From the NCBI RefSeq assembly GCF_000146165.2, contig NC_004347.2, positions 1,116,001 to 1,180,000 on the forward strand: a stretch of 64,000 nucleotides of DNA, read 5' to 3'. Shown piece by piece: positions 1 to 8,638 of the stretch. Positions within the stretch are counted from its first letter, which is position 1; every line of letters begins with the position of its first letter. Source of the DNA: Shewanella oneidensis MR-1. GTDB taxonomy: Bacteria > Pseudomonadota > Gammaproteobacteria > Enterobacterales > Shewanellaceae. Both the position numbers and the translations under genes were made by a program. The notes below the pieces were generated by a model that was not told where the DNA came from, did not search any database, and saw nothing but the letters and a program-made list of their open reading frames with translations.

Positions 1-33
1 TCTGAGTCTGTTATAAAGTGCGTGCGATATGCT

Positions 34-62
34 AAAGTCAGGCCCTGTGCCTGACTTTTTAC
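34..62 (+). terminator. Rho-independent terminator of an upstream gene
   Basis: A GTCAGGC/GCCTGAC stem with a five-base loop is followed by five T. It probably ends a gene that lies to the left of the window. Confidence 0.7.
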
Positions 63-150
63 TTTCTGGGTGTCGGGTAATAGATCCACATAATACTTAG
101 AAATGGCCTCGCAAGCGCTCGGCTTTCTTCACCAAAACGGACTTAACACA

Positions 151-2307
151 ATGAAAAAATGGTTACTCTCAGTTGCCGTGGCTGCAAGTTTTGCTTCCCA
201 TGCCGACGAAGGCATGTGGCAGCCCCATCAGTTGCCAGCCATGGCCGATGTACTCAAAGCGAAAGGCTTAGAAATTGATGCAAAATCAATTTCTAAGCTC
301 ACCGAATTCCCGATGAATGCTGTGATTAGCCTCGGTGGCTGTACAGCATCTTTTGTATCGCCAAAAGGCTTAGTGGTGACGAACCATCACTGCGCCTATG
401 GTTCGATTCAATACAATTCTACTCCTGAGAAAAACCTCCTTCAGGACGGTTTTTTAGCAAAAACCTTTGCCGATGAATTGCCAGCTGCACCTGGCTCACG
501 CGTGTATGTGACTGAAGATGTCACTAATGTCACTGAGCGTGTTAAAGCTGGGCTAGAAAACAAAACCGGCCGTGAGTTTTATCAAGGGGTTGAAAATCAA
601 GAGAAAGCCTTAGTTGCCGAATGTGAAAAAGACGAAGGCTATCGTTGCCAAGTGTATAGCTTCCATGGTGGCTTGGAATATTATCTGGTTAAACAGTTAG
701 AAATCCGCGATGTGCGCTTAGTCTACAATCCTGCGGGCAGTGTGGGTAAATATGGTGGTGATGTCGATAACTGGATGTGGCCTCGCCATACGGGTGATTA
801 TTCCTTCTACCGCGCCTATGTGTCTAAAAACGGTAAGCCTGCGGAATTTAGTGCCGACAACGTGCCCTACGAGCCAAAGAGTTTCTTAAAAGTCTCTGCC
901 AAAGGCGTGAGCGAAGGTGACTTTGTGATGGTAGCGGGTTACCCCGGCCGTACAAATCGTTATCGCACCGCGACTGAAGTTCAAAATGAGTTTGAGTGGG
1001 CTTATCCCGAAGGCAAAATGCTGCGTGAGCGCTTTATTGAAATCATCAAAGCAACTGCGCCAGAGGGCAGTGACGAGCGGATTAAGTACGAGAGTCAAAT
1101 TGCGGGTCTGGCCAATTATGCTAAAAACTTCACTTCGATGATCGAGTTTTACGGCAAATCGACCATGTTGGCCGACCGTAAAGCCCTTGAAGCTAAGCTT
1201 GCTGAGTGGATCGCTAAAGACAGCAGCCGTGAGGCCAAATACGGTAAAACCTTAGCCGAATTAGATGCCTTGATTGCCAAGAGCAAAGCCCATCAAGAGC
1301 GGGATATGATTTTAAGCTACATCAGTAGCACCACTATGCTGCCCACGGCGAATAATCTGTACCGTTTAGCCCATGAGAAGCAACTGCCAGATATGCAGCG
1401 CGAACCCGGCTTCCAAGACCGTGATATGACTCGCTTTAAGGCAAGCATGGAGCGTATTGATCGCCGTTATGCCGCGAGTGTCGATAAAGCGGTACTCTTC
1501 GATATGCTCAAACGTTATGCCGCGTTACCTGAGGCGCAACGTTTACCTGCAATGGATAAAGCGTTTGGTATCGATAATAAGGTTAACGAAGCTAAGCTTG
1601 CTAAAACCTTAGATAAAATGTACGCCAAAACCGAACTTGGCAATAAAGATGTGCGTTTAGCTTGGATGGAAAAATCCGTTGACGACTTTAAAGCCTCTAA
1701 GGATCCTTTTATTCAATTCGCGGTGGCCATGTATGACACCAATATGAGCGAAGAGAAGAAAGAAAAAGAATTAGACGGCGAGCTGATGAAAGTGCGTCCG
1801 CAATATATGGATGCCATCATTGCCTATAACCTTGAGCAGGGTAAGCCTGTTTACGCTGATGCGAATTCTAGTCTGCGTGTCACCGTTGGCCATGTGAAAG
1901 GTTATTCGCCAAAAGATGGCTTAGTGGCTGTGCCATTCACTCGCCTCGAAGGCATAGTGCAAAAGGACACAGGTATTGATCCATTTGATGCACCGAAACA
2001 ACAGCTAGAGCTTATTAAGCAGAAGCAATACGGTGATTTTTATATGAAATCAATAGATTCTGTACCAGTAAACTTTTTATCAACTTTAGATACAACGGGC
2101 GGAAATTCTGGTTCACCGACCTTAAACGGCCGCGCTGAATTAGTTGGTCTGCTGTTCGACGGTGTGTATGAAAGCATTATCGGCGGTTGGGCATTTGATA
2201 ACGAGATTAACCGTTCTATTCATGTCGACAGCCGTTATATGTTGTGGGTAATGAAGTATTTAGACCATGCCGACAACCTATTGGCCGAGATGGAAATCGT
2301 TAACTAA
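151..2307 (+). CDS. S46 family dipeptidyl-peptidase (DPP7/DPP11 type)
   Basis: Periplasmic serine exopeptidase that releases dipeptides from the N-termini of oligopeptides. The start at 151 is chosen because it begins directly with a signal peptide (MKKWLLSVAVAASFASHA), whereas the in-frame codons from 103 add 16 residues that do not look like a leader. The 718-residue length is normal for S46. The histidine motif TNHHCAYG lies near residues 78-85, a conserved DVDNWMWPRHTGDY block carries the probable aspartate, and the nucleophile motif GGNSGSP places Ser653. Eighteen residues after that serine is a glycine (FDGVYE). In the family this position is Gly in DPP7-type enzymes, which prefer hydrophobic P1 residues, and Arg in DPP11, which prefer acidic P1, so a DPP7-like specificity is inferred. 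It is monocistronic. Confidence 0.92.
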   Translation: MKKWLLSVAVAASFASHADEGMWQPHQLPAMADVLKAKGLEIDAKSISKLTEFPMNAVISLGGCTASFVSPKGLVVTNHHCAYGSIQYNSTPEKNLLQDGFLAKTFADELPAAPGSRVYVTEDVTNVTERVKAGLENKTGREFYQGVENQEKALVAECEKDEGYRCQVYSFHGGLEYYLVKQLEIRDVRLVYNPAGSVGKYGGDVDNWMWPRHTGDYSFYRAYVSKNGKPAEFSADNVPYEPKSFLKVSAKGVSEGDFVMVAGYPGRTNRYRTATEVQNEFEWAYPEGKMLRERFIEIIKATAPEGSDERIKYESQIAGLANYAKNFTSMIEFYGKSTMLADRKALEAKLAEWIAKDSSREAKYGKTLAELDALIAKSKAHQERDMILSYISSTTMLPTANNLYRLAHEKQLPDMQREPGFQDRDMTRFKASMERIDRRYAASVDKAVLFDMLKRYAALPEAQRLPAMDKAFGIDNKVNEAKLAKTLDKMYAKTELGNKDVRLAWMEKSVDDFKASKDPFIQFAVAMYDTNMSEEKKEKELDGELMKVRPQYMDAIIAYNLEQGKPVYADANSSLRVTVGHVKGYSPKDGLVAVPFTRLEGIVQKDTGIDPFDAPKQQLELIKQKQYGDFYMKSIDSVPVNFLSTLDTTGGNSGSPTLNGRAELVGLLFDGVYESIIGGWAFDNEINRSIHVDSRYMLWVMKYLDHADNLLAEMEIVN

Positions 2308-2402
2308 TCGATAGTCGCATCGCACAGGTGCGGCAAGTATTATTGCAAAGCCGCTTATGTCATATGATTTACGTGATAAATAGGTAGCAACCGCAAAACA
2401 AT

Positions 2403-2440
2403 AAAAAGTGATAAGCCAACGCGGTTTATCGCTTTTTTGT
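2403..2440 (+). terminator. Terminator after the S46 peptidase
   Basis: An imperfect stem GTGATAA/TTTATCGC is followed by six T, 96 bases after the stop codon at 2307. Confidence 0.6.
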
Positions 2441-2604
2441 TTTCAGAGGTTTGATAGGGGACAGTGCGCATTAATACAGGTGACAGTCTTTGGCTTCCAT
2501 TTGTGGGCGAGTTATTGCATTCGCTTTTTGACGGTTTGGGCCAACGGATTGGATAGAGGAAAAACTTGGATGTAATGCTCTATAAGTGCAGGTTCATAGG
2601 TGAA

Positions 2605-2699
2605 CCATGGCATTTACTCGCCGACGCGCAGCAAGTTCATCCGTGGATGCTCGACCGCCCCATCCATGGGGCGGAAGGTCGTCTCGCTAATTGCCATGG
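2605..2699. repeat. Dispersed palindromic repeat, variant 1
   Basis: About 95 bases bounded by CCATGG on both sides, with an internal GCCCCATCCATGGGGC palindrome and the blocks ACTCGCC and GGATGCTCGAC. The same blocks recur at 56041-56142 and, more divergently, at 8639-8706 and 60940-61040, so it belongs to an interspersed repeat family. No coding potential is evident. Confidence 0.55.
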
Positions 2700-2818
2700 T
2701 TCTCCTGTTTAACATCGGTGTGGCCTGTTTATTTTAAAGAAGATAGTGACTCGTTTTGGGACAATTTCGAGTTAAAGTCTTAACTCTAACGCGTCTGCTT
2801 CGGATAAAAATATCTATG

Positions 2819-2914
2819 GGTTAACGTCGCAAACGACAGTATGGTGAAGTTGGCAACTTTTTTGAAATAAAAAGTTATATCTTTACCATGTCCGAGAGCT
2901 TTGACTTGTTAAGC
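2819..2914 (-). other. attC-like integron recombination site after kwaB
   Basis: Read on the minus strand, the site starts three bases after the kwaB stop with GCTTAACAAG (R''-like, RYYYAAC) and ends with GACGTTAACC (R'-like). Between them are imperfect complementary arms: GACATGGT against ACCATACTGTC, and inside those AACTTTTT against AAAAAAGTT. The overall hairpin of about 96 bases directly after a gene stop is the layout of a long, VCR-sized attC. It was found by eye and no covariance search was run. Confidence 0.6.
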
Positions 2915-2916
2915 GC

Positions 2917-3831
2917 CTAGACTTGGGTTGCATCAGGAACATCATAAATATTATCCGTTATCTCACTAATAAGTCTGTGATCAAGAAGAACATTAATGAT
3001 GATCCCTGCTGTACTTACACAAGGGATTATTGTATTACTTATTGGATCAAAGTTAATTCCCCAATTTCTGGTATTGTTTACTCTTTGTAGAGTCGGAATA
3101 AAATTTGGTCTACTGTAAATACCTTTTTCTTCAATAACAGCCATGCGCCTTAACTGTATGGAATTTGTGCCAACATATTCGATGATAGGATTTATATCAG
3201 AAAACAAGCCGCTAAATGCTGGACTTTGTTGGAGCTGTGTAAATGCTTGAACATATGCAGCTCTATGCTGCATAGCCGACTCGAATCCGCGCTTATTAGC
3301 GATAAAAACTGTATTATTAATAACATAGAAGTCAAAGTTTTTTTCTATAGCAAAGCTATTGTCTTCAACTCCAGACAATTCGCCATTTGAAAAAATCATA
3401 TTGATATATTTCTTTGGATATGATGTCTTCCATGTAGAGGTTGATCGTTTCACAGCATAAACCGTAGTCCCATTTGATGTAAACTTGACCACATACCCCT
3501 TTGCACCTTTCAGGTCTTTCGAGTCCGTAATCCTATGCTCACTCTCAAGTCGATCCACTAGTACTTTTAGTTGCGGAAAATCTGTACTTGTGGGTTCAAT
3601 TGATAAACAGCTATTCTCATTTGTCTGAGATATATAAGTGTAAGGCGTATGCTCAGTAATTCTTTCAATCTCTGCTGTAACGAAATCCTTTAACTGAATA
3701 TTTAGATCGCCTTCTGTTTGAACATAAAATGCTCTGAAGCGCGCAGCACTGTCACTATCCTTGAAAACCCACAAATGTGGTTTGGAACTTGAAAAATCAA
3801 AAGATTTTAAAGATTGAAAGTCAGCTGTCAT
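2917..3831 (-). CDS. kwaB: Kiwa anti-phage system protein KwaB (DUF4868)
   Basis: A 304-residue soluble protein that I recognise as DUF4868/KwaB of the two-gene Kiwa defence system. In Kiwa, the membrane protein KwaA and the DNA-associated effector KwaB form a membrane-linked complex that restricts phage. The reading frame is intact, with no signal peptide or membrane segment. The start ATG overlaps the kwaA stop by four bases (ATGA), which indicates translational coupling. The gene is AT-rich compared with neighbouring housekeeping genes, and an attC-like site follows the stop, consistent with carriage on a gene cassette. Because kwaA is broken, KwaB is probably not expressed at normal level or not functional. 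Family assignment is by recognition of sequence and operon layout, not by a search. Confidence 0.8.
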   Translation of the reverse strand: MTADFQSLKSFDFSSSKPHLWVFKDSDSAARFRAFYVQTEGDLNIQLKDFVTAEIERITEHTPYTYISQTNENSCLSIEPTSTDFPQLKVLVDRLESEHRITDSKDLKGAKGYVVKFTSNGTTVYAVKRSTSTWKTSYPKKYINMIFSNGELSGVEDNSFAIEKNFDFYVINNTVFIANKRGFESAMQHRAAYVQAFTQLQQSPAFSGLFSDINPIIEYVGTNSIQLRRMAVIEEKGIYSRPNFIPTLQRVNNTRNWGINFDPISNTIIPCVSTAGIIINVLLDHRLISEITDNIYDVPDATQV

Positions 3832-4206
3832 TGGTTTTCCTGTGCAATATAAAAATCTTGAATCGTTTGGACTTTATAAACCCCAGGGGTTAAATTTCCT
3901 CTATTTAAAATTCTAACATTCCTAGATTGTCCGTTCATATTGATCTTTGCTTCATACAATCTCCAGCCAAACATTAGCAAAAGCGGATTCATAATAATCT
4001 GCCCAGATTTGTATGTTATTGCAAACATCCAAAATAAGAAAACGGCAAACCCTAATAGCTTTTCTGGTGCCTCATAGCTTATTCCCATAAAAGAAACAAC
4101 ATATGGAAACACATAATTTATAATGTCATTTGGTATTGTTTTAGAGCTTTCAACCTGGGCATCAAATGGGAATGATATTTTTTTAAAGATAGATTTGATG
4201 TACTGG

Positions 4207-5016
4207 TCAACCCAAACTGGACACTTTTACTTGAGAATTCTCAAACTCTACAGGTGACAGATCGTTATTAGCAGAATGAAGTCGCTCCAAGTTGTAATAT
4301 TTGATGTAAGCCGTCACATCTTGCTTCATAAACTCCCTTGTTGGTTGAGCAACTTTAAAAATCCAATCGTGTTTCAAGCTACCAAAGAATCGCTCAACAA
4401 CGGCATTATCCCAACACGCACCCACATCACCCATGCTGGCTCGGATACCATAGCTCGATAGCAGCCTACCGAATTGTTTACTGGTATATTGCGAGCCTCG
4501 GTCACTGTGAAATACCAGCCCTCGCGCTGGTTGTCGCAGGTTGTAGGCTTTTATTAATGCCTTGGATATCAAATCTGTGGTCATGCGTTTGTCTATGCGC
4601 CATCCCACAATCCGGCGTGAATATAAATCCATCACCACAGCTAAGTACATCCAGCCTTCACCCGTCTTTAAATAGGTCACGTCACCCGCCCAGACCTGAT
4701 TAGCCGATACTGGATTAAAGTTCATGTTTAACAGGTTATCAGCCACTGCATCTGAGTGTTTTCGCTGTGTCGTCACCTTGTAAGCACATCGCTGGGTTGC
4801 TTTGAGTCGAAGGCGGTGCATAATTTTACGAACGAGATAGCGACCAACCTGGTAGCCTTCCTTGCGCAATTTCTTCACCATTTCACGATTCCCTAAGCTG
4901 CCTCGACTTTGCTTAAATAGCTGTCGAACAAGGCGATAAAGCTTCAGTGTTTCAACGCTTATCACGTTTGCAGGGCGTTTATGCCAATCGTAATAGCCTG
5001 ACTTACTGACACTCAT
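4207..5016 (-). CDS. IS3-family transposase OrfB (copy A)
   Basis: DDE integrase-type catalytic domain (rve). The three acidic residues are in WAGDVTYL, FHSDRGSQY and NAVVERFFGSLK. The ATG used here (MSVSKSGYYDWH) is internal: the same frame is open upstream back to the orfA overlap, so the natural product is the OrfAB fusion made by -1 frameshifting at the A6G heptamer (5115-5109). Identical in sequence to the OrfB of copies B, C and D as far as I compared. Confidence 0.93.
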   Translation of the reverse strand: MSVSKSGYYDWHKRPANVISVETLKLYRLVRQLFKQSRGSLGNREMVKKLRKEGYQVGRYLVRKIMHRLRLKATQRCAYKVTTQRKHSDAVADNLLNMNFNPVSANQVWAGDVTYLKTGEGWMYLAVVMDLYSRRIVGWRIDKRMTTDLISKALIKAYNLRQPARGLVFHSDRGSQYTSKQFGRLLSSYGIRASMGDVGACWDNAVVERFFGSLKHDWIFKVAQPTREFMKQDVTAYIKYYNLERLHSANNDLSPVEFENSQVKVSSLG

Positions 5017-5075
5017 TACTCGACATAACAGTGTTATGGGAAACAGGTGAGATTGCAGTTTGATGAAACGAAATC

Positions 5076-5366
5076 TTACTTCATTTCTCTCGCAAAGAAG
5101 GCGCTTGCCTTTTTTAGAATTTCTTTCTCCATGCGTAATTCTTTGTTTTCTCTACGCAATCGCTTCAACTCATCACGCTCAGACTCTTCTAAGGTGATGC
5201 CTTGTTGCAGGGCTTCGTGTTTTTCCTTCCAGTTGTAAAGCAGGCTCGTGCTAACTCCAAGAGACTTTGCCGCATCGGCAACGCTATAACCTTGCTCCAG
5301 CACCATCAAGACGGCTTCATCTTTAAATGCCTGCGGATAACTCTTATGTGATTTTTTCAGACTCAT
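5076..5366 (-). CDS. IS3-family transposase OrfA (copy A)
   Basis: A 96-residue DNA-binding protein with an N-terminal helix-turn-helix (YSVADAAKSLGVSTSLLYNW) and a C-terminal leucine-zipper-like coiled coil (residues about 60-88). Promoter-proximal to orfB in the element. Confidence 0.93.
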   Translation of the reverse strand: MSLKKSHKSYPQAFKDEAVLMVLEQGYSVADAAKSLGVSTSLLYNWKEKHEALQQGITLEESERDELKRLRRENKELRMEKEILKKASAFFAREMK

Positions 5367-5686
5367 ATAGACCTCTTAATTTATTGACCATACTGTCTCA
5401 AAATTAAGTGTCCGATGGGATTAGACCAGAACATGATACAACTACAGATATGACAGTTACAGCAATAAATATGATCGACAAATAAGGGCTATTGAAAGGG
5501 TTCAATAGGCAATTTTCTATATCAGAGAAATCACAAAATGATTTGTTCCACCATGACATAGGAATATCTTGCACTGCAAGAATCAGTGCTAATGGCAAGT
5601 ACGAGCCTATGAAAATTATAAAGGCAGATAGAACTCTAAATTGCATTTCCTATTACCACTTTGATGTTCCCCAAGATACGAATGGT

Positions 5687-5742
5687 TAGTAGCACTAAAC
5701 GTCGCATTCAGCGGCTTGTCCGCTGCAATGCTTTATTATGAA
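5687..5742 (-). other. Degenerate attC-like site between the DUF4062 gene and kwaA
   Basis: On the minus strand, right at the DUF4062 stop, TAATAAAGC is followed by the near-perfect stem GCATTGCAGCGG / CCGCTGAATGC around ACAAG, then GACGTTTAGTGC. The layout (AAAGC ... GCGACGTT) is that of an attC, but the outer R'' and R' boxes deviate from RYYYAAC and GTTRRRY by one or two bases. It separates two genes that would then be two cassettes. Confidence 0.5.
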
Positions 5743-6929
5743 TGACTTGACTCATGATCAGAATCATCTATGTCTTTCAATAAACGCTCTTGATGAATCC
5801 ACTTATCCACGTGGTAATCAAACGGTTCTCGAATATATCTCAAAGGCCCCATTCCTGGCCTCATCTCACTAAGCGCGTCTACAATGATTTCACGAGTGTC
5901 CTCGGGAAGATCCATAAAAGCTTCCCATTCTAAAGAGAGACTGTGGAAGAAATCTGGAGATGTTCTTAGCTCAAAAAAAGTACCGTCATTTTTAATTAAA
6001 AACATTCTTGGGCGCGAGCCAAAGTTTCTCCTGTGGAAAATGAATTCCTCAGGCAACTCTGCCGCATCAAGAACTTTTTCGATTTCAGCGTAATGTAGTA
6101 GTTCATCCCACGGATGATGCCCTCGGATTAGGAAGTTGTGGTCTTTTAGACCCAATGACCTTACGAAATCTATCAATCTTCTAAACCGAACCACACCTCT
6201 AGCCACATCCCTCTCATTGGTTGTTCCAATTGAAGTAAGAATTGCGGTTTTTAGATCCTCAAATTGTTCTGTCAAATTATCTAAACGTTTTGCCTCAAAA
6301 GCTTTGCTTCTCTGCTCTTGAATCAGCTTTTGAAATAATGAAGACCACTGCCGCCTTAGTGTATCCTCAATGTCCTGAAGCTTGGAAAATGTATAAACGC
6401 TATTACCTCTCGCTCTATGCCTGAGAAAATTAATAAACTCAAAAATAAATGAAGCTGTTTCAGCCTTTTCTATTGATGGAAAGGAAATATCATTAATTAT
6501 TGGTTTATCTTTGTTTTTTTCGTAAAGGGCGTGATCATGCCAAACTGAGGAGTCTACAAATGTAAAAACTGGTATTCCAGATTCGACGGCTTTAAGAATT
6601 TCCAGCTGCGTTACAGATAAATTTTCCTTTTTAATCAGAGACTCTGTGCTCTTACTTTCTTTCTTAAGCAAATCAAAATCTAGCTTCGCAAGTGCCTCTG
6701 GAACCGTCTTACCACCGAATCTTGCGCCGACAATAAGCACCACAATATCCGCTGTAGCTACCTCATCGACACAACTTGTATGCGTATGAAGGCGAGGGTC
6801 ATACAGAAGGTCGCTGTAATCGCTCATCAGGGGTTCGTGCCCCAGACTTTGTATAAAAATTCTCAGCTGAGATCGAATAACAGACAGGTCGTAACATGTG
6901 GATGACACAAAAACTCTTAATCCTGCCAT
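5739..6929 (-). CDS. DUF4062 domain protein, probable defence cassette gene
   Basis: A 397-residue soluble protein; the stop codon occupies 5736-5738. The N-terminus (RVFVSSTCYDLSVIRSQL, then a conserved region ending ADIVVLIVGARFGG near residue 70) is the DUF4062 domain, a TIR-like fold often found at the N-terminus of large NLR-like or STAND sensors. Here no nucleotide-binding or repeat domain follows. The rest is an alpha-helical, charged region (about residues 195-240) and a C-terminal part without a family I recognise. Flanked by attC-like sites on both sides and adjacent to kwaAB, so a role in phage defence is inferred from context only. AT-rich like kwaAB. It has an ATG start; GGAGCC 11 bases upstream could serve as ribosome site. 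Confidence 0.75.
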
Positions 6930-6950
6930 TTTCTGATGGCTCCTTTTAAT

Positions 6951-7010
6951 TCATAACGTCTTAGTATTTATGCGCTGCGCTGTTTGCAGAGCATAAATCG
7001 CTTGTTGGAC
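6951..7010 (-). other. attC-like integron recombination site upstream of the DUF4062 gene
   Basis: On the minus strand: GTCCAACAAGCG (R'' box GTCCAAC), a perfect 8-bp stem ATTTATGC/GCATAAAT around a 17-base loop region, then AAGACGTTATGA (R' GTTATGA). At 60 bp it is a classical short attC. It would end an upstream cassette whose gene has been removed, because IS copy B begins 12 bases away. The R' end sits 22 bases before the DUF4062 start codon, the usual cassette spacing. Confidence 0.65.
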
Positions 7011-7089
7011 TTGACCGTTGCCTGTTCTGGTCTAATCCCATCGGACACTTAATTTTGAGACAGTATGGTCAATAAATTAAGAGGTCTAT

Positions 7090-7380
7090 ATGAGTCTGAA
7101 AAAATCACATAAGAGTTATCCGCAGGCATTTAAAGATGAAGCCGTCTTGATGGTGCTGGAGCAAGGTTATAGCGTTGCCGATGCGGCAAAGTCTCTTGGA
7201 GTTAGCACGAGCCTGCTTTACAACTGGAAGGAAAAACACGAAGCCCTGCAACAAGGCATCACCTTAGAAGAGTCTGAGCGTGATGAGTTGAAGCGATTGC
7301 GTAGAGAAAACAAAGAATTACGCATGGAAAAAGAAATTCTAAAAAAGGCAAGCGCCTTCTTTGCGAGAGAAATGAAGTAA
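7090..7380 (+). CDS. IS3-family transposase OrfA (copy B)
   Basis: 96 residues, same protein as in copy A. The -1 slippery heptamer A AAA AAG is at 7341-7347; shifting there enters a frame that runs through ERNEVRFRFIKLQ into OrfB without a stop. Confidence 0.93.
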   Translation: MSLKKSHKSYPQAFKDEAVLMVLEQGYSVADAAKSLGVSTSLLYNWKEKHEALQQGITLEESERDELKRLRRENKELRMEKEILKKASAFFAREMK

Positions 7381-7439
7381 GATTTCGTTTCATCAAACTG
7401 CAATCTCACCTGTTTCCCATAACACTGTTATGTCGAGTA

Positions 7440-8249
7440 ATGAGTGTCAGTAAGTCAGGCTATTACGATTGGCATAAACGCCCTGCAAACGTGATAAGCG
7501 TTGAAACACTGAAGCTTTATCGCCTTGTTCGACAGCTATTTAAGCAAAGTCGAGGCAGCTTAGGGAATCGTGAAATGGTGAAGAAATTGCGCAAGGAAGG
7601 CTACCAGGTTGGTCGCTATCTCGTTCGTAAAATTATGCACCGCCTTCGACTCAAAGCAACCCAGCGATGTGCTTACAAGGTGACGACACAGCGAAAACAC
7701 TCAGATGCAGTGGCTGATAACCTGTTAAACATGAACTTTAATCCAGTATCGGCTAATCAGGTCTGGGCGGGTGACGTGACCTATTTAAAGACGGGTGAAG
7801 GCTGGATGTACTTAGCTGTGGTGATGGATTTATATTCACGCCGGATTGTGGGATGGCGCATAGACAAACGCATGACCACAGATTTGATATCCAAGGCATT
7901 AATAAAAGCCTACAACCTGCGACAACCAGCGCGAGGGCTGGTATTTCACAGTGACCGAGGCTCGCAATATACCAGTAAACAATTCGGTAGGCTGCTATCG
8001 AGCTATGGTATCCGAGCCAGCATGGGTGATGTGGGTGCGTGTTGGGATAATGCCGTTGTTGAGCGATTCTTTGGTAGCTTGAAACACGATTGGATTTTTA
8101 AAGTTGCTCAACCAACAAGGGAGTTTATGAAGCAAGATGTGACGGCTTACATCAAATATTACAACTTGGAGCGACTTCATTCTGCTAATAACGATCTGTC
8201 ACCTGTAGAGTTTGAGAATTCTCAAGTAAAAGTGTCCAGTTTGGGTTGA
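7440..8249 (+). CDS. IS3-family transposase OrfB (copy B)
   Basis: 269 residues from the internal ATG, with the DDE residues described for copy A. The true start of translation is probably in orfA via frameshift; the stop codon is eight bases from the end of the element. Confidence 0.93.
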   Translation: MSVSKSGYYDWHKRPANVISVETLKLYRLVRQLFKQSRGSLGNREMVKKLRKEGYQVGRYLVRKIMHRLRLKATQRCAYKVTTQRKHSDAVADNLLNMNFNPVSANQVWAGDVTYLKTGEGWMYLAVVMDLYSRRIVGWRIDKRMTTDLISKALIKAYNLRQPARGLVFHSDRGSQYTSKQFGRLLSSYGIRASMGDVGACWDNAVVERFFGSLKHDWIFKVAQPTREFMKQDVTAYIKYYNLERLHSANNDLSPVEFENSQVKVSSLG

Positions 8250-8575
8250 CCAGTACACACATCCATGTAAATTGTTATAAATGATGCTATAGGAATTTGC
8301 TTTTTTTCGGTAGCGGTTTTTTATATAGTTTGATGAATAATCACTTGATATCGTTTCAGCTTTCTCATTCTTTAACGCTCACGCCTGGCTGATTATTGAC
8401 CTTGATGAACAACATTTTGCCTCGTATTCAGGCTGATATTCGTACCACATTTTCTCATTGGCAAAAGTTATTGCAGTTAGATAAAACTGATAAGGCCATA
8501 GCACTGTAGCATTACTAAAATTGGGTCAATATTTTGATGTTGGAGTTAGCAATATGTCATTTTACTAACGAGAAA

Positions 8576-8594
8576 TGGGGCAAAAGCTTTTTAG
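8576..8594 (+). repeat. 19-bp direct repeat, left copy
   Basis: TGGGGCAAAAGCTTTTTAG, identical to 8758-8776. The right copy overlaps the last codons of the pseudouridine synthase gene, so this could be a duplicated gene end such as a recombination scar. Confidence 0.7.
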
Positions 8595-8638
8595 CTGCAC
8601 GAACAGTTAGAGGGATACTTAGGATTGGCAATGTTGTA

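Larger units (their letters stand above)
2308..2818. other. Non-coding stretch between the S46 gene and the cassette block
   Basis: Holds the terminator at 2403-2440, the palindromic repeat at 2605-2699 and a small palindrome (GAGTTAA, four bases, TTAACTC) near 2770. I see no convincing gene. Confidence 0.6.
4199..5433 (-). mobile_element. IS3-family element, copy A (in kwaA)
   Basis: This 1,235-bp element is one of four near-identical copies. Its ends are imperfect inverted repeats starting TGTTCTGGTC and TGTACTGGTC, with GGACACTT shared further in. The TG...CA termini, two overlapping-frame ORFs and 3-bp target duplications are typical of the IS3 family. The target duplication is TGA (4196-4198 and 5434-5436). 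It is transcribed leftward, like kwaAB, and interrupts kwaA after codon 71. Confidence 0.93.
3828..5646 (-). pseudogene. kwaA: kwaA, split by an IS3-family element and frameshifted
   Basis: KwaA is the multi-pass inner-membrane protein of Kiwa. The N-terminal 71 codons lie at 5646-5434 (two hydrophobic segments, LSAFIIFIGSYLPLALILAV and SIIFIAVTVISVVVS). The C-terminal part lies at 4198-3828 (hydrophobic FVVSFM-like and LLGFAVFLFWMFAITY regions). The element at 4199-5433 sits between them with a 3-bp TGA duplication. Removing the element and one TGA does not restore one frame: the join is off by one base. Adding a single A to the A7 run (4177-4183, minus strand) restores an uninterrupted protein of about 193 residues. 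So the gene carries both an insertion and a likely homopolymer deletion. The stop overlaps kwaB. The FVVSFM wording denotes the region starting FPYVVSFM at the GTG at 4112. Confidence 0.75.
7023..8257 (+). mobile_element. IS3-family element, copy B
   Basis: Same 1,235-bp element as copy A, opposite orientation. Its flanks do not match (GCC on the left, CAC on the right), unlike the other three copies, so a deletion or recombination has occurred at one side. It also differs from the others by one silent base: codon 79 of orfA is GAA here and GAG in copies A, C and D. Confidence 0.93.

Noticed and set aside
103..150. Upstream start of the S46 peptidase
   Set aside because: The 16 extra residues precede a complete signal peptide, which would then be internal.
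4174..4198. Alternative join of kwaA with a 4-bp target duplication
   Set aside because: TGAT instead of TGA gives the same ancestral sequence, so it does not solve the frame problem.
5404..5646. 80-residue ORF next to IS copy A as an independent small membrane protein
   Set aside because: Its last nine codons come from the IS end; the rest is the N-terminus of kwaA.
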